A DNA stretch of 64,000 bases from Eimeria necatrix (taxonomy: Eukaryota > Apicomplexa > Conoidasida > Eucoccidiorida > Eimeriidae): positions 1 through 64,000 of the forward strand of contig NW_013652080.1 in NCBI RefSeq assembly GCF_000499385.1. The letters run 5' to 3'. Position 1 is the first letter of the stretch; each line of letters begins with the position of its first letter. Both the position numbers and the translations under genes were made by a program. Shown here piece after piece: positions 55,205-64,000 of this stretch. The notes beneath the pieces were generated by a model. It saw only the letters and a list, made by a program, of their open reading frames with translations, did no database searches and was not told the origin of the DNA.

Positions 55205-58200
55205 TGTGGGCAGCAGTTCTAGGGGGGAAAGCAGCGAGGGCTCAAGGAACTCCTAGCTGCCTTGAGGCGCGGCGGACAGCAGCAGCAGCAGCAGCAGCAG
55301 CAGACGCAAGCAGCTGCTGCAGGCCCGCTCAGAAAGGGACTGAGAGGTCGAGAAAAGCAGGGGGGTCCACTCCTTTTAAAATAGTCGAGATGAAGCCATT
55401 TCGCTATACGCTTGCGCGCCAAAGGCGATGGCTATGGGGAGCTGCTGGAGCAGCTGCAGCCAAGGGGCACTGGACACCAAAGGGAGGCTTGAGATACAAA
55501 AAGAGGAAAAAGGAAAGGACCTATTAGCAAGGTTGAGGCTGTTGAGAACAGGAGGAAAATTTTAAAGCTTGAAACAAATATATAACCAGAAATCATGGAG
55601 GCTGTAACTGGGGGATGAGCCGAGTGGACGAGAGAGGAAAGCAGATGTATCTTCAAGCGGCTAACCTGCCGCTATGAGTGCCTAATTTAGAACTCTATTT
55701 AATACGGGAATACCGGCATACAATTGCCGTGATGAAACATTGGCGGCCACCCCCAGTGTCGAGCCAAGCAGCACAGCGCATGCATCTGGGGAGCTGATCT
55801 ATGCATGCAGCTCTATTATATTGAAAAATAATCCTTTTTAATCCAATTAAATTACTGGATGCCTGCTGATCCTACAAAAAGCCCGTCGGGGAGCGCGCAA
55901 ATAACTCTTCAGGCTTCACGCCGTTGGTGCTAGCCGTTGCAGGCGGGCACAGCACGTGGGGTGTCTGTACAGGCGGGACAGTGAGGATAAAGCTGTGTAC
56001 GAGATTCATTGATAAATCATCCGAAGAAAGCTTTTTGCGTTCTTGAGCTTTCAGTGTAGTCCCTGATGCTTGTGCGCCGTGGTCAAGCGAGCTGGCAGAA
56101 CTCGGCACCGTGGAATGCTCCTCCACATACTCTGTGGCTCACGTAAGGCTGTTTGTTTCATGATGAAATTTTCAGTTGAGTAAAGTTTACTGCTAACCTA
56201 ACCTGCTTTCTCCCCGTTGGCTATCCATACTCGAACGGCACGCAACACATGCTAGACATCAAGTGTGACATCAAATGGCCCTCAGCTGGTTCCGTTCATG
56301 TTCGCTTTTTCACTTAGTAGTCGAATATTTTGAAGTGCATAAGCCTTAAATTTTGCATTTTGAAGCGCTAGGTGCATGCATCATATGTGCATGCATCGTG
56401 GGCAATGTTCTCCGCACACAAATGCGCAGAGGACGCACACATAGAATATCTGGGCTAGAAAGAGTTTTTACTTTAAACTTGCTTTTGCATTCAAGCCAGA
56501 GTCCAGATACCCAAATATTCAATAAACTTTATCTGTGGCTGTATATTAGAGCCTGCTTTGGCGCAATTTCAGCACTCAGCATTTTAGCCGTGGGTGCGAG
56601 CCTAAAGGAGAAAAGTTAATCAAAAAGGTTAAGACGAATTCAACGCACATAGAATGAACAAAAAATCGCGTGTTTAACAAAATTTAATATATTGGGCCTG
56701 TGGGCATAAGGAGCCCGCGCTGAACAACGGGAATGTGGCAACAGCACGCGCACACAGATAGCTACTTGGCTAGCTTTCAAGTAACAGCTGGCTATCTGGC
56801 TAACTCTGTGTCGCCCTGGTGCCTCGAGAAGTGGCTACTCTGTGAAGGCCACAGGGACGGCTGAGGGAAAGCCTAATGGGCCTGTCTCTCATTCCACGTT
56901 GTCTTAATTGCAATTTAGTTGAGGGTTTCACATCAAACAGCTCACGAAAAGCAAACAGCTGTCATTTCAACTGAAGTGACATAGTGAGGTCTTGTGGGAT
57001 GGACACGTTTCGGTGGCACTTGAAAACAACAGTACTAAAGGCTGCGCTGATAATGACGGTTGAGGTAACTCTGAACTTGATTTGCTTCGGTTTTCCACGC
57101 TAATGCCAGTATTGTTAACATTCCAAGATAGGAAATGCTTATCCGGTGGATCAGTCTGCGTTTCAAAAAATGAGTTGCGTGTCCCCCTTTTAAAACGAAC
57201 TCTCACCAACTGCTACAGAAGTGAGAAGCTTATAGTGGTGGCAATACTTAAAGCACTAGGCAGCATCGCAGTCAATCTCATTGAAGGTTACCGCCATCAT
57301 CATTTGCAGCCATCCTGCTTATCCTCTGGATTGATTGTGTCAGGTTTGCAGCCGATAAGTTGCAAGAAGTTGCAGATTCAGGAGATAACTGCGTTTTCTC
57401 CTCCTCAAGAGCTGCATCCCGTGCACTGGAATTGTCGTTTATCGATACTACTATGATGAATATCGTAACAGCAATTGGTGCGAATGGTAGCTGATAATAA
57501 CGAGAGCAGCCACAGCAAACTGCCCTCAAAACGACTGCTATCTTTTCCAATTATTTGCTATCTTATTGGCGCAAACCGAAAATAGCCAGGCAGCCGAAGC
57601 ATGAGTATGCGTGGGACAGAGAGCTCAAATGATCTGAATACTGAAGCACGCAAATACTACCAATAAAGCAAACGATTTGAACAAATGAATGAGTTACTGG
57701 ACAGCTACATTGCGAGAGTGAGATGAAGCCCGAAGGCTAGCTAACAATTCAAGAAAAGAAGAAAGCATGTTTCTAATGAATTAACAAAGCCTTTTTCCCC
57801 GTTCTTTCAGTTTTTAGCGTTCCTAAAATGTTTATAAATAGTACTCTCTTGTTGCTGCCAGAGCGAGAACCAAGCTAGCCACTGCGAAACAAGCCCTTGA
57901 AGCAAAAGCCTCAGCCCTCAACAAAATAAAGGCGAGAACGCTTGGCAGCTGCGCGGCCAGGCACATGCCAAAAGCCGCAGCCGCAGCAACAGCACGAGCT
58001 CAAGTATGCTCAAGAGACGCGAGTACAAATACATTTCATCAAATGCAGTCAGGACAGAAACATCTGAAGGCGTAGACGCTACTGACAGCCAAGCCTCTAC
58101 CTAACTTCATTTGCAATGAAATAAATGTACAAAAGCAGAACGAAGAATCAGCAAACCCTAAACGAAAATATGTATCAAAACATGAAAAGAGCAAACACAA

Positions 58201-59505
58201 GGACAAATGAGCCATTCACCACCCGTCAGCGCCAGAACGACAGTAAAAAAACATCTCAAACCCCCGCAAACACGAAAAAAGCAACAAGTGCAAAACGTGC
58301 ATGAGATGCATGTCCAAGAGCCCTCAAAATCAGCTGAAACGTCGTACAGGATCGGTATCAACTGCAAGTTTTAGCCCCAGACCCTACAAACACCGTCGAG
58401 GAAACATCGAACTGACACAACCACGGGTGTTCAGCTTGCACTGGCAGGCCGTTTTGCCTTTTACCTGAGACGAGCGCAAGCGAGATAAGTAGCAGGAATG
58501 GACTAGCTGACTAAGTGCATATGCAAATAAAGGGAACAAATATACTTCTTTTTATCACATACAATTTGACTGTACGTTTTTCATCGATGCCTTTGTGTAC
58601 GCCGATGCAAATAACTAATATCTGCCTTTGTTTCCGATTCCTCCATTTGCCGCACGCAGACTAAAAGTGACAGCAGTAACACTAGACCTCATTCATTGTT
58701 ATCTGGTTATTTTTGTTCCATGACCCCTACTAATTTGTCCTATAGTGCACATGTTTCGCATCCCTTGCCTGGAAAAAAAGCACAACAATACGAGAGATGC
58801 ATCAACAGCTAGGTTCGCAGTACGTGCTGCACTTCAAACTAATCGTGATTAAGTACTTGACGTTCTGCGAATTCCCCCAAGTTTATGTGTGCCCACAGCG
58901 GCCATCTCTGCTCTATGCACTTACACTCCAAACCCGTACACCCAAGCCCAAAGCAACACCCAAAAAAAAATAAACGACTGCATGCACGCAGTGTCGCCGT
59001 TGCGCTGCCATGACTAACCAGACACAGGCTACAATTGCACTGCCACTGTTACAAGAATATATTAGGGTTTAGCGTTTTAGTGAAATACCATTATTTCTTA
59101 GTATACCGATCGTACAGGTTCACGGATTATTACTCTGCATCTGAATATACGTGAGAAATAAACACACCTATGTCAACACCAGTTTATTCATCTTCAGCTT
59201 CCGAGCCGCAAAGCCTGTGGCAGATCCTGTCCAAGCAATGTTGCTGCAGCAGCCGCATGAAGTGAATCACTTGTCGCAATAATGAAACGGCAATTAGAAC
59301 AATATTTACCAGTGCTGAGGCACAGTTACTCTCGGAAACAAAAAAGACGGAATCCTGGCCAGTCAAGTGTGCTGACCATACCGGAATGTTGGCCACAGCA
59401 AGCCTTTGCTTGACTAGTCTAAATACTGTTCTTATACTTGCCGTTCTACATCCTGCTGAATAAGGCACTAATTTGTCCTGCGAATTATCTAGTTGTCGTC
59501 ACTTA
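55205..59505. other. AT-richer gene-free stretch
   Basis: It is 4.3 kb between the DHHC start codon and the START-gene stop codon. A CAG run at about 55278-55315 follows the DHHC 5' end; the rest is poor in triplets. Two minus-strand frames, 56126-55872 (84 codons, starting MEEHSTVPSS) and 57550-57278 (90 codons, with one hydrophobic segment), have no recognised relatives or splice partners, so neither is called as a gene. Confidence 0.5.
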
Positions 59506-61968
59506 CTAGTGCTTCATAATCTGAGCGGAGAATTTCTCAACAGTAGAAGGCAGCAGCTTCGCCGACATGGTCCTCGTGATGGCTGCCGGTATCCAACCGC
59601 CTGGGTCTGATTCGTTGAATAGGGTGACTTCACTCCACACTGAGGCAAAAGAACAAGTAATATAGCAGTGCTCAGCGTTATTTGGTTAAGTGAGAAGACA
59701 AAAAATGTCTCCGACTTCTCTGCTTAGAATGGTAATGCTGTTCGTAGTCGCTGTACTCCTTAGTAAGTCAAAAGAAAATTCATTTGTTTACATGTAGGAA
59801 ACGCAAGCAGAAACTCGAATACGGAATCAACTAACAACGCAGCATTAAACACTTGTCAATATATACTTTCCAAGCAGCAAACATAAAGCCAAGCAGAAGC
59901 AAGGACTCATGTCGGACAGGGGGCTTACAGCCAAAGGGCGTGCAGACAGGCTTAGCGAGATATGCGTTCACGCGAATGTCCATTCGCACTCGACCCGGCC
60001 TGTCCACAAAAGCACAAATACCGCAAATTTGGGAGTTTAAGGTATGTGGCAGCATCCAACAGGGCCAGCCTACAGTCAGAGGCATGCATGTACACATCCG
60101 TGTGGGATGAAAAGATATGAGAGCCCTTGAAAACCTCACATAGTGACTGTGGCTCATCAGTCTTGGCATAACTTTGATCGTGAAACCAACAGAAACGCAG
60201 TCCACTCAGTGGGATTACGAAACGATGGGATGGAAACATGGTGGGATTACGAAACGATGGGATGGAAACATGGTAACAATACTGAGACAAGCAAAGGTGC
60301 TTAAAAGCGTGGGGACGTACGCCTCCGGCACATCAGGATGGTCTATAGAGCAGCTCATGGACGCATAAGCTGTTGCCTCTGCCTCTGCCTCTGTTCCTTG
60401 TCCGTTGCTGCTGGTGGTGCTGAGAGCTCCGTCAGCTTCTGGCAGCCCCTCTGTTGATCCTGCTACTTTCGGGTTGGTTCTGAATCTGCATTTGACTCGA
60501 AGTGTACAGACGTCGCGAGGGTACACCGTAGCGACACGCCGGAAGGCCACATAACATATGTCATGGCCTGCGTCCAGCTGCTCCACCACATGCTGCTCCG
60601 TCACGTTTTTGTCCCACAGAGACCGCAGATCGGAGTTGCTCGCGAAACTTGCGTACAAACGAGGTGAAACGGGCAGGAGAAATGTTGCTAAGTGCACACA
60701 CACAAGCAAGCCAGAGAAGCAGCATTCTGAAGCTGATGCACAACCTGCAGCAGCTGCTGCCTCTCCCCCCCTGAGGCCTCTGCGCTGAGTCGGCTTTGGG
60801 CAGTTCACAAAGCCAAAATTCTCGTGCTAAGTCCACAGCAAAGGCACCGAATGCAGCAGCAGCAGCAGCAGCAACAGCAGCGCCCAGAGTGTCCACGCAC
60901 CTCTGCACGCCAAGTTTCCCACCCCAGATTCTCCCTTCCAAACTTGAATTCCGTCGTGGGAATGAACACAAGGCATGTTAAGCCCCTCGGAACCCAACAT
61001 GGAGCGCACAGAGGCGTTGATAAGGACAGAAGAGAGCGACTGCACCTCCTGGCGTCGGTCCCAAGTGCTGCTGCTGCTGCTGTCTGTTGTTGCTGCTGCT
61101 GCTTGTCGCTGAAGTTTGTTGAAGCGCATGCGCTGCTGCTCAAGTTTCTCAAAAAGGCGGCTCATGTCGTCCGCCGCCATCTCCTCGAGCGACACCAGCG
61201 GCCACATGCTCACCTGAGGCCCGATTGGAAGGGAAGCAGCAGCAGAAAGCGACGGCGAAGCAGCAGCAGAGGCTGCAGCAGAGGCGGAAACCGAGGGAGC
61301 TGCGGCTGCAGCTGCCGCATCTGCTGCAGCAAATCCTGAGGACGGGGCCTCGCCCTGCGCCTCCAAGTGGCTTCCGCCGAAGGGCTTCGGCCCCGCTGCT
61401 GCTGCTGGAGCAGCAGGAAGCACACAAGCAGCAGAGTCCGCGAGATCGCTGTTGGGTGAAGCTGTGGCTGTTGCTGCTTCCTGAGTGGCCGTCCTGGCCC
61501 CGTCTTCTGCTGCCTCCAGCCCCTCCAGCCCCCGCCTGGGGACCGCTTGGGGGCAGAGCATTTGCATGCAAGCGCATGCATCTGTGGGGCTGGCGTACTG
61601 GCTGGGTTTGTCTGCGTCTTCGGAGCCGGCTTTGTCCTCGACCTCGCCCGTGGCCCGCACCTCTTCCGCGGGGTGTACGTACACCCCAGCGCCCGCCTCC
61701 TCCAGCGCCCCGTGGCCCTGCCAGTGCTTGCCGCCACTATTCAAGTTCTGCGCAGAACTGGGCTCTTGGTGGTGCCTCCTGCGCCGCCGGAGCCGCAGCC
61801 GGTGGCGGCGGCTCGCCCGCGGAACTGCAACACTGACTTGGGCCTGCGCAGACTGCCGCCAGTCCACCACGCACCTGTCTTCTTTGATGTACATACACCG
61901 CAGGCGGCGCGCGAGGAAGCGGATCCAGCGGGGCTGCCGCTGCGGCACCACCAGGGGCTGGTCGTCGT

Positions 61969-62003
<35 letters not shown>

Positions 62004-62080
62004 GGAAACGCAGCAGCATCTTCCCCGGTGGGGGGGCCCTGGCGAGGCCTCTGGCCGCCGGGGTTCTTCCGGCCCCTCAT
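59506..62080 (-). CDS. START-domain lipid-binding protein, 4 exons (one junction unresolved)
   Basis: Minus-strand exons: 62080-60901, 60687-60283, 60204-about 60140, 59639-59506; roughly 595 residues. The N-terminal 330 residues are Ala/Arg/Pro-rich with triplet runs. The START fold begins near HDGIQVWKGESGVGNLACR and is joined by splicing to SPRLYASFASNSDLRSLWDK, then AFRRVATVYPRDVCTLRV, SMSCSIDHPDVPEAY, VGFTIKVMPRLMSHSHY and VTLFNESDPGGWIPAAITRT near the C-terminus. START domains hold a lipid or sterol in a deep cavity and often move lipids between membranes; the ligand cannot be read from sequence. Exons 3 and 4 do not meet in phase with the borders listed, so one splice site is wrong. 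The frame is open upstream of the chosen ATG to about 62293, so the N-terminus may be longer. Confidence 0.85.
60209..60272 (-). repeat. 32-bp exact tandem duplication inside START intron 2
   Basis: GTGGGATTACGAAACGATGG (first 20 bases of each copy on +) starts at 60209 and again at 60241; each copy is 32 bp, ending in CATG. The pair fills nearly all of the 78-bp intron between exons 2 and 3 of the START gene, so without it the intron would be about 46 bp. Confidence 0.9.
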
Positions 62081-62132
62081 GTAGGCGAGCGAAAGAAAAC
62101 GGCTTTCGGCTGCTGCTCCTAGCTCGCGTGCA

Positions 62133-62164
<32 letters not shown>

Positions 62165-62170
62165 TGGCAG
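61965..62170 (-). repeat. CAG/CTG arrays around the START-gene 5' end
   Basis: Two uninterrupted runs, (GCA)n at about 61972-62002 and (GCT)n at about 62129-62162 on +, encode Ala on the minus strand. The first is inside exon 1; the second lies just upstream of the chosen start, in a frame that stays open, which is the reason to suspect a longer N-terminus. Confidence 0.85.
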
Positions 62171-64000
62171 CAGACTGCCAGCGAGGGGGAAGCCCGGGCT
62201 GCTGCGCGGTTTGCTGTCGAGAGAATAGACCCGCCACCTCGACCTACATGTTCTGCTTGCAGCAAGCCAAAGAAGTCGCGGCAAAAAAGGCAATTAGCTG
62301 CACCCAGGCCACTCATAGGAGCCGCAGGGGGTTCAGCAGCAGCGGCTGCTGCAGCCGCAAGTTGCGCGCTGCTGCTGCTTGGCGGCGAGCTATTTGCTGC
62401 AGCGCGTGCCTCTTAGTGGCAGCAGATTAGAGGAAGGAGGCCGGCAAAGCGGCAAGAGTCAGTGCGTGCTTCACAGGAGAAGAGCCAACTACGGAGCCCA
62501 GCAGCGAAGTGGGGCCAAGGCCTCCCGTGCTGCGCTGCTGTGCTGCTGCGCTGCTGCGCTGCTGCGCTGCTGTGCAGCAGCAACTAGCGCGTCACTGCGT
62601 ATGTGTGCAGACTCACTGCAGGCGGGGTGAAGCCCCTGCGGGTCTGCGGCGCGCTGCCCGGCCGCGGGGAAGCAAAGATAACTCGAAGCCAGTCGAAGTG
62701 GCTGGCCGGCAGATGCAGCAGGCACTAGAAGTGGGGAAGCTGCGCTGCTTGGCACTGCCTTGCTGCTGCTCGCTGGGAGAGCGAAGGCGGGGGAAGAAGC
62801 GGGCCGTCTCCTGGCGCAGTGCGGGTCCTCTACGGGAAGGCAGGCGAGCCAGGCACTACTATCTGGAACCTCTGTAGTGAGCGCAAGACAGATTTGAAGG
62901 AGATGCAGGCGGCAGGCAGGGGGCGGAAAGCAAGCGAAGTGAATCGCGGCTGTCAGGGCGAACAGGCACGGCCTGGAGACCAAGGGGAGGTACCCAGAGC
63001 CCGTGAAACACGGGGACGGTGGTGCAGTGAAGTGGAAAAATAAACTGAGGCAGCTCACTTACAAGAAGAAGGAAAGATGTTAAACTACATTTCAAAGATA
63101 AGAGCAAGCTTTAAATTACGCGTGCCGGTCGGCAGCACACCTGCCGCTGCCCTGGGGCTGTGTGGCGCATGTATGCGTCCGTACGTGAAGCGATTCTCGC
63201 CTATCAAATCAAGAAAAAAGTGTATACAAAAAGATAATAATTAATGATGGCCCTAAGCAACGAAGTATTTGAGTCAGGCCCTGCGTTAAGCTAACGAGCA
63301 CAGGAGCGAGGCACACAGGAAGGGATGAACACAAGCGCATGCGCGGGTCGACATCGCCGCTTGGAACTGGTCAATAATGAGAAAAAAGTTCCGTTTGTGA
63401 ATCTCATAATTAATAATTCAAATTATAAAGACTAAAATGAACGAAGTTTGCTGGGATTTGCCCCGGTGCTGAAGTGTACGGGCACCACTGTCTGCAGGGC
63501 GTCAATCTGCTGCCACCTGCTCTTGATGCAGCCCCACCTGGAATGCATTCAAGGATCTGCTTGAATCATCTTTTAAGAATCTGCTCTTCTTCTTTCTGTT
63601 TGCTTCTAAGGCTTCCTCTCTGTTTCCTTTTTAGCGTCAGGAACGCACTCTGTGGGGTGGAGCCTCTGCTCCTACCTAGTCCAAGCGAGGCAGCAGGCAC
63701 GGCAGAGGAGGCCTTCGCCCCGTTTCTTTCTTTAGAGTCTCTAATACTCTCTTTTTGATTCCGAAGCATCATCTCCGATTTACGTGCAATACAAGGAGCT
63801 GCATCATTGACAGCGTCTCTCTGTGTCACGATCCTGGCGTTGCACCGCCGTCAGGTTTATTCTGTCCACTGTCTTCGAGCCTGCCTTCCTGCCAAACCGA
63901 AGCAAAGACCTCGACAGTTGCGTGCCTCTTAGCGACGAGAAACACTTGAAGTGGAGCTTCACCGCAGCCTCACTGAGGGAATCTGGGAGATCTTTGTTGC
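62081..64000. other. Right flank, no supported gene
   Basis: The first 200 bases continue the START exon 1 frame. Beyond that there are overlapping frames on both strands at 62400-63100, dominated by CTG/GCG triplets, and nothing with a recognised motif. The last kilobase has lower GC and no exon signals. Confidence 0.5.
62528..62583. repeat. 9-bp (GCTGCTGCG)n minisatellite ending in an inverted CAG
   Basis: Five to six near-perfect 9-bp units are followed immediately by GTGCAGCAGC, which is complementary to the units, so the block can fold back on itself. It lies upstream of the START gene. Confidence 0.8.

Noticed and set aside
55872..56126. 84-codon minus-strand frame starting MEEHSTVPSS
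   Set aside because: It starts with ATG but has no family, no splice partner and no neighbouring exon; insufficient for a gene call.

Overview
The window reads as nuclear DNA of an apicomplexan coccidian, most likely an Eimeria species. The basis is genes split by many short GT-AG introns, dense CAG/GCA/AGC triplet arrays inside exons that give runs of Ala, Gln or Ser, degenerate CCCTAAA (telomere-type) strings scattered through introns, an organellar glutamyl-tRNA synthetase that carries its own signal peptide, and coccidian-style inserts in conserved proteins. The species call is inference. Nothing suggests a bacterial or viral origin.

Layout. The first 7.8 kb is nearly gene-free and poor in triplet repeats, apart from a possible 3' gene end at the left edge. 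A complete seven-exon CCDC124/Lso2 homologue follows on + (7.8-9.3 kb), then a four-exon coiled-coil protein on - (10.3-13.8 kb). A nine-exon DCAF5-type WD40 protein on + (17.4-25.8 kb) carries an insertion of about 790 residues inside its propeller. From there to 62 kb every recognised gene lies on -: organellar glutamyl-tRNA synthetase (26.8-31.3 kb), an unresolved small locus (31.8-32.6 kb), the U3 snoRNP component PWP2 (32.8-39.2 kb), an ABHD17-type serine hydrolase (41.7-44.8 kb), a divergent Ser/Thr kinase with a potential myristoylation site (47.0-51.1 kb), a DHHC palmitoyltransferase (53.3-55.2 kb) and a START-domain lipid-binding protein (59.5-62.1 kb).

Exons were joined by hand. Each junction was tested for GT-AG borders, matching phase and continuity of family homology. 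Most junctions satisfy all three; the weak ones are flagged in the entries (GluRS exon 6/7, PWP2 last two exons, START exon 3/4, kinase 3' end). Where a model is given, exon lengths sum to a multiple of three.

Functional links are loose, as usual in a eukaryotic segment: ribosome or translation factors (CCDC124, PWP2, GluRS), a CUL4 substrate receptor (DCAF5), and a membrane-lipidation neighbourhood (DHHC transferase, ABHD17-like depalmitoylase, possible N-myristoylated kinase, START protein). I found no wholly new system. The most notable signals are the interrupted DCAF5 propeller, the repeat-laden divergent kinase, recurrent GTGTAC-core palindromes, telomere-like strings in introns, and a sense-strand pyrimidine bias that marks introns.
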